This document shows, piece by piece, positions 37,764-51,798 of a DNA stretch of 64,000 nucleotides. The stretch is from contig JTDE01000277.1 of the NCBI GenBank assembly GCA_014338405.1, positions 96,042-160,041 on the forward strand. The letters run 5' to 3'. Positions within the stretch are counted from its first letter, which is position 1. Each line of letters opens with the position of its first letter. The stretch comes from Paragonimus skrjabini miyazakii. Its lineage: Eukaryota > Platyhelminthes > Trematoda > Plagiorchiida > Troglotrematidae. The notes below the pieces were generated by a model. That model did no database searches, was not told the origin of the DNA, and saw only the letters and a program-made list of their open reading frames with translations. The position numbers and the translations under genes are program-made.

Positions 37764-37893
37764 ATCATTACTGTAACTGTCAACTTCAGTTTTCGAGGCT
37801 TGGTAGAGCAAGTGGGTTATTTAAATGTTCCGGTCCTCAGGTCGTGACACAACAGTTAAGACACCATGAACACAATTGGAGGTGCGTTTGGTA
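37764..37893 (+). repeat. Dispersed repeat, copy 2 of a direct pair
   Basis: Second copy of the repeat at 35583-35723, with roughly one mismatch per ten bases by eye. It overlaps the 3' half of a plus-strand open frame (37595-37894), which is therefore unlikely to be a gene. Confidence 0.8.
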
Positions 37894-40800
37894 GCATGCA
37901 TAAAATCCAATTTCTATAGTCGCCTTATAAACAATCCTATTCTGGTGATTCTTTCATAGGTTTCATCAAAGGTGTTTTCCACAAAACTTAAACTCCCTTT
38001 CCAGGTTAGGTGAATAACTCCCTTAGGGCTCACCAGGGCAAGTGGTAATCATGTTCGGTACAATTTCTGACCATCCGTCTCATTAAAGTGTTTTTGTACC
38101 TATTTTATCACTTGCCATACTAACAATTGGAGGGCATCGAAGTGTCACTCTGAATGTGGCGAACTTTAAAGAAAACAAAAACATTGTTAACCCCAATGAT
38201 TAACCTAAACACATGATGGCCGTTAAAATATGTTTGGCTTAATAAACTGATAAATTGTCTTTTGATTTTGGTTCTTCGCTAACCATTGAAATACAAGTTG
38301 TTTTGTGACTGATTTGGTCGGTTGATTGTCAAACCATCTTTCGTGCATGGATCTCAGATCGCCTTTCCACCATTGGTTGACCGGTCTAAACATGACAAGA
38401 ATCACGTCGTAAGAGATGCCTACATCTTGGAACCAATCCTACATATGATGGTGCTAACTAGAGACAAAACGCAACGCGTACCCAACCGACGGGGACATCT
38501 TCCGACCTGGCTAAGCCACAGGGTGATGAATATTTGCACGATAGTAATCTGGTGAGTAAAGTTAACAACGGTTACAGAAATCAGTTAATCATAAATTGTA
38601 CATTTCAAAAATTCCAGACAACCCTGAACGATAAGTAACAAACTTATATTTAATGTCTGAACAAAAAACAGCCGGAAGCGATCACATACGTTTCGAAATT
38701 CTGCACTATGCTGATGTGAATTAGCGATATGGAGATAAAATCACATTCCAACCTATTTTACGAAACCCTGATGAGATAATCCCAACGGGCAATTACTCCT
38801 CAAGCTCGCTTAAAGCCAATTTGTTTGACCATGCACACACAGTACTAACCAGCACTAACCATCAACAGTTGTTACTAACAAAGAAACATTGACGTAGTCA
38901 GCAATTAAGAGAAAGCAACCATATCCTTATGAATGCTTAGTCATTGTTTGTCAACTTGCCTTTGTACATCAAACATGAAGTTTTCCCCTATAGAATAAAG
39001 ACAGATAATCTGATGGCTTATGAAAAAGTCTAGAGCAACAGTCATAGTATCACATTACAAGTATGAAAGTAAATCGTCATTATGTAGAGGATATAATAGT
39101 AATTAAAAAACGAGAAGAGAGTTCGCAATTTGCGTTGTACCTTAATCGGTTCTGCTCGAATATAAGGCTTACTTTAAATATGAGAAAAGTAAATACATAG
39201 TGTTCCTTGATCTGAAGTCTTTCCGCTGTATTGGTGGCGCGATGTCAAGGTCAGTCTCTCTCAAGCACATGTGAATTGACCACTCTCTACCCTGTAACAG
39301 TTTTGATCTGGTTCCAAGTGAAGGTAAGGTGGTATCAAGAAATATTGGAAGCCCCATGTTACAAGATTGGTACCATTTGATATATCTAAGATGAGGCGTT
39401 CTCTGCAGCTGCCCTCCAAATGTAATGACGAACACGACACACCCATCATACGACTAAGTTGTGCATTACAACACACCTTTTACGCAAATATATCGGTCAC
39501 CAAATAAACCATGACACAGCTCCCAACACTCATGGTTAAGGTTGCACTATCACCTCAGTTCGACTCAAACTGTGTATACCGGTTTAGGTGTGGACGTTCC
39601 GACACGCTGGCAGAACTGATAGCCAATTACGTCAGCAACTTGGGGTGAGTGAGTTAGTTCAGAGTTCCGTACCACCCATGCAGTCTACACGAAACCAACA
39701 ACCAATTTGTTCACTCGTTCAACACTTTCTGAATGTACATCACCGAATGAACGTTATCGAAACATCTCGAATGGTTTATGTGACCAACAGTAGTCTGCTA
39801 ATATGATTCGCGATAGCCCCTCTTATCAACAACTACGCCTCTGTAAGCAACGTGAGATGGTTTTAAATGTGTGACGTCATTCTATGATGTAATGATTTGG
39901 CTACTCATTTCGCTATATTGGTACAGTTGAATGCAATATGAACTTATAGTGATGTATCATAATGTTACCGGATAAATTGTTTACGTCAGTCATCTGGTCC
40001 ATATCAAAAAACATTGTTTCAAACTTTAGCAATTATCTTGGGTTTTGTTGATCCAGCCAACCAAAAGAAAACATTTGAGGTGCTCAGCGGAATGAACCGT
40101 TTCATGCGATCCATTTCACGGTCATTTCCTAGGCACTGCTGACATTATCGAAATTCATGTGGGACATCTTTAATTTGATGCACAAGGGGAAAGTGGTAGG
40201 ACATTGGGTTTCATCTAGTTTACAGCGAAACGGCTTCTTGTAAACAAATTTATCCATTTGATGCATGCATTTCACGCCATAAGGGTACCCCTTAAAACGG
40301 AGGCAAAGTAATACTATCTCTTTCGCAGACTGTTAGGGCGCCCACCCTGTTACCGTCCCAAGGCGCCTCCGTCGTGAGAAAGAAAGAAAAACTATTGACA
40401 CAGTCTTACTTTGCGGAACTGTGCGAATTGGTTGAGACTTTTATACCGCTGTGCACATGTGCGATCCTAACTCTTTCTCATGACGTGTTGGCAATGTGTG
40501 GTCATTGCGTGCCTTATAAATACTCTGTAATTGTCGCCCTAGCCACACCCGTTTTATGCGGAACCAAACTCATTATTTTGAATGCATCTTTTGGCTTGTC
40601 TTGGGAGCGAATACGGAAACAGTCGCGGTACTATTCGGAACCGAAATTTCCGTGTGAATTATTACCGGGACGAGAATTCGATTTTAACGAGCGCACCACT
40701 ATACCGAGATCGAACCAGCGTATCGTTTAGGAAAGTTAACAATAGGAAAACATGATTAACATGCATGGATTACCGATCGCAGGATATGTCCTGAAGTTTG

Positions 40801-43421
40801 AGTGAGAGTGGTGCTGTAATTCACTCTTACCATCTACGTTCGATCAGAGCAAGGCACGTGGAGGAAGTGGCCACAAAATCTGTTGAATTCTTGAGAGCCT
40901 CATCCACCCTGAAAAATGTGGAACACTGTTTCGGAGGTGAAACTCGGATTAGTAAAGCTAATAACAATTTCTATTGGTTGCGTCTTATCTATTACACGAG
41001 AATAAAACACGTACCTCTAGTATGCCGTAGAATCTTATAAACTCTCCTGATCTGGGTTCGGATTGACCACGATGAAGCGCCAAATTGGAACAGCGTAGAT
41101 TGATTAGTTTTGACTAATCGCTGTAAGTGAGGGTTCCTCTGTATGGTTTTCCTCTTTATGTTTCACGCAGTTTGTTGTAAGTTAACGCATTATCCGTACT
41201 CCCTCATCGTATTCCGGGAAATCTTAAAAATCTTTGCATTTCATTGTCCCGACATGCCCATTCAAGGTACGCCTAATCTGGGTGCAGCTCGATATGTTTT
41301 ACTCCCGCGACCATCTGGTCAAACAACAATAACCTATCTGTTGACCTGATCGATCATGAGGTACGCGTTCCAGTTGGTGTCCTGTCAGTTTCCGGTGCTT
41401 TTCCGCTAGACGATGGAAGTCATTAAGCGCACACGCATCAGCCCTGAGCTCTGAAATGTGGTGGCAAATACCGAGTAGTACAAAGTACATAGTTGAGCCG
41501 CTGATGGATGACGTGTGAGTCAGACTGTTGTACAACGTGCCCACCAGCGGGATGGCAAACTATGATATACGGTGCACCAACAAAAACTAGTCTTTATGTG
41601 GTTTACTGGACGCAAATCAAAATGAAGGACAACACGTTTTTGAAGGCGGTGACAACCGTTGTAAGAAAAACGTGGGCTGTCCTCGGTTTCGCCCGTAAAT
41701 TCAACGCAGTTACTAAATCTATCAGTCACATAATGACCGGCACAATTGTAAAACAGATTTTCACACGAAGTTTGTAATCAATTTGATAGGAATCGTCCGG
41801 TACGGATTTCAAAATACACAGGGTTATCAGCTTTCAACATTCATTCACTCAACTGCTGCTGTTAAGCCAGCCATAATACAGTAACCAGATGACGATTATC
41901 TTAACCGAATCGTAAACGTCTTCAGAATAGACTATGTAAAAGTCTAGAGAAACCTATTTAAGTGTTACCGGATCTCACGGAGGTCGCAATTTCTATATGG
42001 GTAAAGATTTTCAAAGTTGTCTGAGGCATTGCTTACATCCTTCTGACTTGTCAAGCGTCTCCCTTACTGGCCACGGATTCAGATGATCTTCAAGATGCAA
42101 TTCCTTACTCATTTATTTCTTACCTTTCTGTGTGTTCCATGTTCATCCCCGAGAACTTCTTTGGTTAGACTATGCAGATGACTTCACCTTCGGTGTTCAA
42201 TACTCAGAAGTTTCCTTTCTGGCCTCATCTAATTGACCACTTGGTCTGAAGCACATTCCTGATTGCTCAGTATGTCTAGATGCACCGATGTAATATTTCT
42301 TCACAAGAACATGGCTTTTCATAGACAAAAATGAAAAACAAGTTTAGTCTGAGGTGCGACTTTGTTGAATGTTTAGCTACTAGGCTGAACCACAGTCGGA
42401 TATGATCTTTTCATTTGAACAAAGTTTTACTAAAGTGAGAGGATTCATGTTTTAGGTTGTACATCTTCTACTGTTTTCAGTCCCGTTTACTCCCACCCCC
42501 TGTTTTGTGACAGGGTACGTTTCTCTATTGACTTTATGATTTTCCGCGGAATATACTGAAAGACTGTAATGCTTTCTTGATCAGTAAAAGATTTATCCAA
42601 CTGGAATAATCATCCATTTTGCAGTCCGGATGGTTTTATCGTGCTTTACCATTTAAGATAATTTGCATCGCTGTGTTCCAAAGATTCCACAGTTTTAATT
42701 ATCTTATGCATAGCGATCTTTCTGAAGGTGCATCTGCAACCCTATCTAGCTCTCGTTTCAAATCGATATATGCACCCAACAGAGTCTACAGTTCTCTTAT
42801 TATCTATCGGTCTACACTTTCTTATTCACTCTGATAGTTTTGATAACAAAACTGGTCCAATGACCTTATTAACTATTCTGTCCGTTTTAGAAACGTCCGT
42901 GTAAGTGTATATTTACCAATCTAATTACTTAAAGAAGGCTCTGATCTTGATTGGATAGTGATTTTGTAATTACCACAATGTACAAAGACAGCAGTGTCTA
43001 AAAGTATTGCACACGAATCTTGCATCCCCTCTGACCAATAAACGTGAGTCCCATTTATCCATGAACCCCATGAATCGGATTACCAAATCATGAACACACC
43101 TTGTATATGTACACAGCACTCTTACATACACGTTGTCACTTTCAGCGTCTTTTGTCATTCGAATATTATGAACAACTTTGATAAATGTTGAATGTGACTG
43201 ATAGAAAACGGGTGTCTAATATTTCGCGAACACATTTTACTTTGAAGCTTTCAGTCTAACTGGATATTCGACAGATGCTATCTTAGTCTTCATTAAGTAA
43301 AGTTTTAATCACTCAGCTCACTTTGACGGATTCATCACGTATGTTAGTCCATATAAATTCGAGGAATGTGGACAAGGACCAGATATGCACAGGTGGGCGC
43401 TGACTCATCGAGTTAACTCAC

Positions 43422-43514
43422 CTTGGGTTTCTTTCGCGCATAAACGAACACACCGTCGGCCGAAACTTTGATGAGTACTTTCTGTTTTTTGATACCTTTC
43501 TCTTTGAATTCATA
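43422..43514 (-). CDS. NOS1AP: NOS1AP/CAPON homologue, PTB-domain exon (middle)
   Basis: This 31-codon exon encodes the part of the phosphotyrosine-binding (PTB/PID) domain that starts YEFKEKGIKKQKVLIKV and ends in a Lys/Arg-rich stretch (ARKKPK). The matching vertebrate NOS1AP exon starts YEFKAKNIKKKKV, also has 31 codons and also ends in a lysine run, so both sequence and exon boundaries agree. On the minus strand it is preceded by a TTTTCAG acceptor and followed by a GTGAGT donor, with phase 0 at both ends. In animals NOS1AP is a cytosolic adaptor: its PTB domain binds partners such as Dexras1 and Scribble, and its C-terminus binds the PDZ domain of neuronal NO synthase. The next PTB exon I recognise is 29 kb downstream. 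Exons upstream, which should hold the start codon and the first PTB strands, were not found. Confidence 0.9.
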
Positions 43515-46500
43515 CTGAAAATGTGGAAACAGCAAGTGAGTATATACAGTATTTTTGCTTTGGGACGTAACTGGTTGCATGTTTGAGAAAGTTGTTCAAA
43601 GTAATTGACAGTATAGAAATACCAGCGACAGGCGACATCCTTCAGGAAGATATATAGTGGTCATTGTAAAGTTAAACGACGCAAATCCAGTTTTTCAAGC
43701 AGTACAGTTTGAGAAACAAGAAAATCGCTGAAAATGGGCATCTAAAAAGATTTCAGCCAGTAAAATAGTCACAACTTTTCACTTTTTATTACTTACCGAC
43801 TGAGAGTCAGTAGATGAACAGTGCATAGACATCAGATAGCATTACATGAACCAATTAAGTGAAAACTCCCGACCTCACACGGACTGCCTGTGTTCAGTCA
43901 GACTTGATGCTTTTCTACTGGTGACCACTGCTCGAACGAGAGTTTATTTATATCGGTAATGAACCCATTTTAAGCTGTCACTAGGAACCAATGATTCACC
44001 AAGTCAGCAAAATGTCGGGTAACTGCTGATTTCGAGATAGAATTGTACACTGAATGCCCTTGCGCCTTATATGGCTTGCAAGGTTCGCTAGAAAACCAGG
44101 AAAGTAGCTCGGATATTTTGCATTATGATTTTATTTGTTTAGTCAGCTCGTTGACTTGTAGCTGTCCGTTGGTGTAACATGAAGTCACCTCCAACAGCTA
44201 ATCCTGGTACCTATTGGTGAATCTGCTGAACATCGAAGGCGTACTGTTAGTAAGTGGTCTGTCAGAACTGTCACTTAAGCAGGATTCTAGGTGTGTGATA
44301 AACCGGCTTTGGCTGCACGTGACCCAACAACACCGACTGCACGCCGAAAGCTGACGCAACTACCAGCGTACTACCACCTACAGAAGAATCGCGTCAGCTT
44401 GGAACTTACAGACTAAAAAGTAGGACTTATTATGAATAATGTCATTAAACTGGCGAATCCGCGCCGGTGGTGACTTTGTGAATTGGGTCGTCAGGTGGAA
44501 AGATAAATTCCTTAACAAGGGCTTATGTCGCATGGTACTTGAATTTTGTTCAGTCTTTTCAGCAGGAACATAAAATATTTGGTTACAAATTGCGTAGGAG
44601 TCTCGATGACAAGAACGATCATCATCTGGCCTTCACAGAAGATTATCGGGTGTTATCAGTTCCAAGGAAGACAAACTACCTGAGTGCAAATTAAACGGAG
44701 AAATAGAGTCAGATGTCACTTGTCGGAAAACGCAAAAAATCTCGAATTCTATTTATGGATTAATGTGTTAACACGTTGTTCAGTTCAACAATATGATCTG
44801 CATTCATGACTTTTCTCGTGATGGATGTAGCCAGCATTCTGCCCTTAAGTTTGGTTGCCAGTATTAACCATATTCTTTTAGACCAAGATGATGAACAGCT
44901 GCAAGGCTGTTGATATTAAACTGAACATTATTCACAGTAGAGTTTTAGCTTTTGCGTTAAAACTGAATTTCAGTCAGCCGCTTTCGAGTCGCTTGTGCAA
45001 CCTACTCATTAACTACAAGCGAGTATGGACTAGCTTCTCTATGTGATAGTTCGATCACGTCTAATGTAAGCTTGATGAGGCAATGGTCAGAACAGTTGGT
45101 TCATTATTGTATAACTGGAGTTTAGTCAAAAAAGAAGCTTTGGGCAAGTATTCATTCTGAAACAGGCTGACTTGAACATCTGTGAAAATGAGAAAGACAT
45201 GCTGAAGTGTGAGTGATAAACACTGTAGTGTTATTCGAATTTTCGGCTGCACGTAAGTGGAAACCTTTCTTCACAGGTGGTCTGTCCGCTCAGCACCTGC
45301 TAGCCCAAAGGTTGGCCGTTTTTGTTGTTTTTAATGTTACGTTTTGTATGATCTAGTGTTCTCCACTCAGGGGTGCAAAGAATAAACTGTCCGTTACTGT
45401 CTCATGTCATATCTCCTTTAATGATTGATATTGCAGGATCATGGGAGTCCGTTGTTCATTCGCTGCTAAATACTGTACTTTGAACTGCCTCGTTGCCATC
45501 TGGGAGACATAGTTTCAATGAAATTCGACTTTGAGACCTGTATGCCACCAACATGTTTCTTGTCCAGCGGGCGTATACACAAAAGTTTTCAAGGAAACGT
45601 AGTTAGGACCGCTTTCACACTGCACGTCTAAGCAGTGTCAACAAAGGCCAGCGCGAAATGTTGATCTGAGAGTGTGTATACACGATATGTTTATCATAAA
45701 CAACATTTTATTTGAATGCATGTTTTTATAACAAGCGTTCATTGAATTCACCGGCCAATTCATGATGGTTAAAACAAACTGTCGGTTAGTTTAGCACGGT
45801 AAGGTGAACTACCTTCAAATGTTTCAAAACAGTCTACTAAGCAGGACAGAAGATACGTTTGTAAATGTAACGAGCATATTAATGAATTCTCTTGTTTTAC
45901 ATTCTGTTGTTCCGGTGACAGAACAGGCCGTGCCCAGATTCCTTCCTCACCCCCTTTGCAAGCTACCTGCCTTCAGCATTGCCTGAACGCTTCTTAGGTT
46001 TGTTACATTTGTGATGTTAGACATTCAACCAGTTTTTCTACCGTCGAACTGTAAAGTGCCTGTTCTACACAACTTCATTTGCACATACACACTACTGACT
46101 ACCACTCACAAACTACTAAAAGACACGTTCAACGTACTGATATTTGGTTGTAGATAGTATAACGTTGTCACCTATTAACCACGTATATACATAACTAGTT
46201 TGATTTTGTAAACCTTCAGTAGTTCTTCTTTTGTACAAATGAAGCAGCTTACAGCTGCCCCAGTATGCAAAGAAGACCGCTGAGTATTTTAAATTCTGCA
46301 GTCTTGAATTAACGCCTGACTGAGAAAAGCATCATTTAATAGGAAAATATTAGTCTTGATGAAAATTGCATAAGAAAACTTGGGAAGTGTAAAATGGGTG
46401 AAAACTACAGTACCGTTTAGAAAATCTCGTTAGAGGGCCAGTGTTTCGACGAGTTTATTAACTTGACTTAAATCAGACAAACACCTCATAAATCGAGTGA

Positions 46501-49404
46501 ATCAATCGGTAGTTCAACTGTCTGGTAATAAACTGTTCGGAAATAAAGTACAGTGATCGTTAATTTCACATTTATTGCTTTTTCCTTATGAGAAAAGTAA
46601 GCAAACCATACTTTTGATTTTCTGCAGTACCCGACGGAAGAATTGAATAGGAATTCTGTTCTGTACAGATTTGCTGGCTTTGGATTCATCACTCGGGAAG
46701 ACCGAGGATTTCTGCAAAGCTACACGATTTTTATTTTAACACAGTACTCGAACTGTTATACTGATTTAGATACAGACCTAATTGTTTCGTAGCAACCATC
46801 ACATACTGACGACTCATTCGAATTGCCAATTTTAATTGGTGGATTGTTGATAAACTGTCTGAGCCAGCTTCACTTCGATAGTCAACGTTGGTTTGAGTTG
46901 TTAAGGACATCTGACGGCATTGTTAAATGAGGCGTAAGTACAATTTTTGCCCCATCTAATGCTGGTGTAATTTACTGCCGAGTATAATTCAACTAGAACT
47001 CTACTTAAGCACAACCACTTTTGCGATCAGAACTAATCTCTTGTTTATTCTGAGAAGAAATACTGGGCTTTGAATTCCGCTTCGTTAGGGCTTGCTGGTA
47101 GTTCATAAGCACACTGGATGAGAATTAAACCAGGGTGGGTGTGTGGAGTGAAAAACGTCTTTCTGGTTACCTGTGTCTACTAAAAAAGATCTAAAGTAAA
47201 TTGGATGTTCTGCATTTTATCGGGTTAAAATCGGGCTTAGTCTAGCGCTGTTAAACTATACAGTACCAGTGTAATTTCTTGAACATACAAAGCGCTAGGT
47301 AGATGCCACAGTTGTCCAGACCAGGTGGAGGGTATTAGCAAGAGTCTTTGATTCATTTCGGACTTTAATGTATATGACTGACAGAAACATCCGCAGTATG
47401 AACTTGATGCACTTTGATAAAACCAACAATGTGGATTTCTGATTCCGTTCGTTAGAAATAGAGCTGGTATGTGAGGTCGGAGAGGTCAAGGGATAACAAG
47501 CTAAGGTGCCTTTGTAATTTTGTCGACTAACAACAAGTAATCAGAAATGAAATGCTGTATAGTAAACTCGCCGAATCCTCGTTAATGCTTAGTAAGCTCA
47601 GTGCGTTTGAAATTTAAAAGGGTTGGGTAGACCATAATTAAATTATTCACATGTTTAGGAGAAAACATCGGTTAGTGAATGTTCTACCTACACGTCCAGA
47701 ATCATAAGCTAACATGAGAGAATGGGGCTGAAGTGTTGGCCTTGTATAGCAGCAATATGCAAATGTTGGCAAGCCTTTAGAAAACTGGCTACTGCTTAAA
47801 TAGTTGTAACACAATTACATGGCAGAGACTGAAAATTGAACCAATCCGATTCATACTCGGGTACATCATCAAATCCAGTTTAATCTATCAACGGCTGAGG
47901 GTGAGTTTAGATGTGCCTTGATAGACGTTGACAACTGGTGTAATTGAGCTAGACAGAGCGCGAGACACAGCGTGCTAAATTACGCTTAACTATCCATCGG
48001 CTGAAAAGTGATTGGTTGGCATTTTTACGACTCGAATGAATGGTACAGGTCCACTGGTGGATAACAAAACAGGCCAGCGGAATTGGTCAACTATTGAAGC
48101 CAGTACGTTTTGTTATAAATATAGACTGAATTCAACTACACTAAGAAGTGTGTGTTGCTTGGCTTTAAATCTACTTTATCCTGGTAGATCCCATAACAAA
48201 GTCTCAGGTGTTAAAAGAAACTCGACGATTCCAAATTTTGTTTGCGGCAATAGAAAACACGATTCTGATTGCAGAAACTTTCTTTGCTACAGATAATGCA
48301 CTTGTTGACAACTGAAGACGACCAAAATCCAGACTGACTTCGGTGTACTCATTATATTGGATGTACAATTAATAGCATTCCATGTAACCTGTTGCAATGT
48401 GCCAATTATACTAGACATACACACGATTCGTGTTGTTCCGTAGTATATTCCTCCAAAGACTACTGAGGCTGAAATGGGGTGGTTCCTGAAAGTACATATC
48501 ATTTACTTATCATAGACAGAATTAGGAACGAGGCGCTCACTCTTCGGTTTTCTTTTTAGTGATAACCATTTTTACATTAACTTACTATATGCTGGAACGA
48601 AGAAGCACTCGAATATTCACTGCGATATCAATGGTGTCACGAACAACTCGTGCTGGTGACTGCCAGATGATTGACTCGAACTCGTTAGAAAATGAGGCAA
48701 ACATAACCAAAATTGTGGGGTAGCAAATAGCTAGCACATTGTTGGCTGACATAACGTGAACCATTCTTGTACAGAATAGCATGAGTGAAGTTATAACTAA
48801 CGGTCAACCAACTAACGAAAATATTGACACAGTGCGACCAATGCTTGTTTGTGTTCAGTATGAACGCACACCTGATTATGGCCGGACCTCACTTCAGTCG
48901 GAATTAAGCCTCTGATTTTGTTTATAGGAACCACCCAAGATGTGTGGAATACGGATACAGTTTCCAGTAAGATTCAGAGTTACTTAAAATATGCCAAATA
49001 TTATATACATTATACATGTACAATAAAATGTATTCGCAAACCAAATTTGAAGTCAAGGTTACTACCCAACAGTAAAATAAAGGATAAACTGGGCGCAAGG
49101 CAAAGTTAACATGGTGATTCAAGTAAATTATACTTCGTAAATCATACGCTCCGACGTTAGTACTAATGAAGCCGAACATTTTGAGCATCGTGGTTAACCT
49201 GTTTTAACTGAATCGATTGGGAAGAACACAACGTTATGAAGAAAGTTGCATTACCCAATGTTTCTACCACCCGGGGTGATCTTCCTCAGGAATGTTGTAA
49301 TTTGAATCATATCAACAAAGCGACAGAGTCTCATACAGATTGATCAACACCCACAACTGATCGGAGCAGTCACATTCCCATAGACGTTCCATTAGCCCTT
49401 AAAA

Positions 49405-49520
49405 ACAAGCACTAGAGTCGAGTTTCGCTCTCATTAGAGCTTTTCAGTAGTGCATTTCCTACGTAAGTGACATCGCAATTATCACGTTTGATTTCGTAGA
49501 CAGAGTCTGTCTGGTTTTCC
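49405..49520 (-). repeat. SINE-like copy, degraded
   Basis: On the minus strand: gcgatgtcacttacgtagg, then aaatgcactactgaaaagc, then tctaatgagagcgaaactcgactctagtgc. The last part matches the tails at 505-545 (minus) and after the gap at 62180-62197 (plus); the first part matches 33765-33800. The tRNA-like head is too diverged to define. Confidence 0.55.
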
Positions 49521-51698
49521 ATGGAGACTGTATTGTCAAGGTGCGTGAACGGTTCTAAAATGGTGTCCAACTGGAATGCCGTCCGAATGGCGTACTCAGA
49601 CAGAATAGAGAGTTTTCGTGGGTGTTCGTTTACGATGTGGCATTTACAAATACCATGCTATCATTTGTTGTGTGATATTTTAAACACACATATTGGGACA
49701 ATAATATGATTTATTCTGCTCTAGCGAGCCAGTTTGTATCAGTAGAACAGTACGGCTATTTGAAGCAGTTGAAGCTTTTCACTGTCTATATCGTTTTCAA
49801 CTTTCTGGCCAAGGCTGTAAGTTAACTGCAAGTTGGCAGGAGTGAATACAAATTTCCCACATTTTGTTTTCAAGCAAAACATGAGAATGTTCATGACGTC
49901 ACAAAAATTACATCTATGTGCACATCATGATGAAATGTTTTCATAAACGTTGAGGCAAACTGGAATCAACCGATTTAAGAAATTTTACCTAGGGTGTCAC
50001 TTGTTTCCAATTGACAGATTTTGACCGTAAAATGTAGCCAGATGAAGCATTTGGAATCGTCTTCAAGATTCACTAAACCTACTGTTGTAAAGCCGTCAGA
50101 ATGCTGTCAGTGTATTATAGTTCAGTTCTGTACGCCATACGAGTGTTTGCGAGCAGTCTACAAGAGTACAAGCAAACCTAAATCACCGGAAACTAACTAC
50201 ACGCCCAAAGCAAACAGGGGTGCCATTCTCATGCATCTACGAAAACATTGCCTTCTCAGGTGGACTGTAATCCGCTCCATAATCTTCAACTCTCACCCAT
50301 CTAGGTGACATGTTGTTTTTCATGTCATACGGTGATACACATCGTACCATTGTGAACGCTTGATTAAAATAATAGAACACAACCGTTTACACATTCTAAT
50401 TCGTATGCGCTTCACGAAATAGTTTTTAAAACCGTGTATATGTGACGATTCAAATCGACTTGCCTTAATTTGTGCCAGAAAGTCGACAACTTGAGTATTT
50501 TTTTTAGTGCAAATGACTAGCCGATTTTTGGAAAGTATTCAAGCTGAAAGTGAGAGCATTATTTCCAGCAGGAAGCAGACGATGCCGAGTTACATTCGCA
50601 TATCATGACATCTTGAAACAGTTCGGTGTATTATCAGAAATTCAGTTTCAGCACTTTGATGTTGTGTTTCCGTTAAAAGATATGGAGACAATGGAATTTT
50701 GCGTTTGGTCGGCGTGTAAGACCTGTGCTCGTCAAATCTGATTCACAGTTAAAACACAGTTTTGAACATTCTTCTGGCAAAAAGCATAGTTCAAGTTGTA
50801 GATAACTCCTCAAGTATATACTACGCGTATATACTGAGACAGTACCATTACTATATGATTGGACGTACAAGGTTTGGGATTGTCGAGTGGTTCAGCCCCT
50901 TTGGCACCTGCTCCAGCAGTGACTGGAATTTGTTAGGTAGAATATAGTAACGTGGTTCTGATTCAAACGTCTTCTAGACTGTGACATCTTGTGTACTGAC
51001 AAGCTGTATAAATTAAACTTATCATCATATCTAGAAAGTACGTGAACGTTAAGAGTCACAAGTGTTAAACTTAGCATTTCATTGGATTTCAGATGACTGC
51101 GTTCCCAAGTATACATTGAGTGAGATTATCGAGCAACTAATGAGAGGGTGAATTGATGGGTTTTTGCAGTGACAATAAAGCAGACTAACGTTAATCAAAC
51201 TTTTGTATTTGTCAATTAATTTATTATAAAGTTAGTCTACTTTCTGCAATGAGCAACATATTTCATCAAGTCCCATTTTCATTGGCGATCTAAACCAATT
51301 AGTCAGCCAATAGTTTAGTTAGTCTTGTTATTCATGATTATATGTCAACCGTGCACGTGTAGCGCCCACTTCTTTATGTTTGCAATAGATGTTGGCAATG
51401 ACAGCAATAATGATTCTGTAGAAAAGCAAACACTGTGGTGAACTATCGCAATTCCTACACGTTTTGCAGTGTAAATTCAACATTTTTTTAGTAAATTACA
51501 GTTTTGTAATTATTGTCTCTATTTGAAGGTCCCTTATATCAACCATTTTTCACTATTCTGTTTACTACTGCCTTTTCCGATGAACACAAATTGTGGATGT
51601 GTTGTCGTCATTCTACATCGTGGAATGTTTGATAGAATTGCGTGTTTCGAAAGCAACGTTCCGGGTGTGTTCATTTGGAATGTGAACACGTCTTTCTA

Positions 51699-51798
51699 NN
51701 NNNNNNNNNNNNNNNNNNNNNNNNNNNNNNNNNNNNNNNNNNNNNNNNNNNNNNNNNNNNNNNNNNNNNNNNNNNNNNNNNNNNNNNNNNNNNNNNNN
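51699..51798. other. Assembly gap (100 N)
   Basis: Exactly 100 Ns, a placeholder for unknown length. The sequences on either side show no shared repeat that would explain the break. Confidence 0.99.

Larger units (their letters stand above)
14348..43421. other. Giant intronic interval of the NOS1AP homologue, at least one exon undetected
   Basis: The exons at 43422 and 14347 encode nearly adjacent parts of the PTB domain. Phases (0 out, 2 in) require a missing exon of length 2 modulo 3. In vertebrates an exon of about 74 bp encoding a WTWDES...PIYR segment sits here. I searched by eye for the reverse complement of W-T-W and PIYR codons and found none. The interval holds nearly all the retroelement remnants described below and one nested two-exon open frame. 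Stretches not listed separately (for example 20.7-22.1, 24.4-26.1, 28-31.2, 32.5-35.5 and 38-43.4 kb) show only short random-looking frames. Confidence 0.7.

Noticed and set aside
37595..37894. 99-codon plus-strand frame
   Set aside because: Its 3' half is the dispersed repeat also found at 35583-35723, where the frame is not kept.
38322..38555. Plus-strand frame containing RRGHLPTWLSHRVMN, reminiscent of the PLE EHLPKWL helix
   Set aside because: Only about ten residues resemble the motif and no other GIY-YIG piece lies nearby in any frame.
40374..40730. 118-codon plus-strand frame starting MRKKEKLL
   Set aside because: No recognisable domain and no splice or polyadenylation context. The hydrophobic middle and random end look like a chance frame, though it is among the longest outside known features.
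44275..44415. GC-richer plus-strand frame (KPALAARDPTTPTARRKLTQ)
   Set aside because: About 40 codons with no start, splice context or match; may be a repeat fragment but nothing supports a family.
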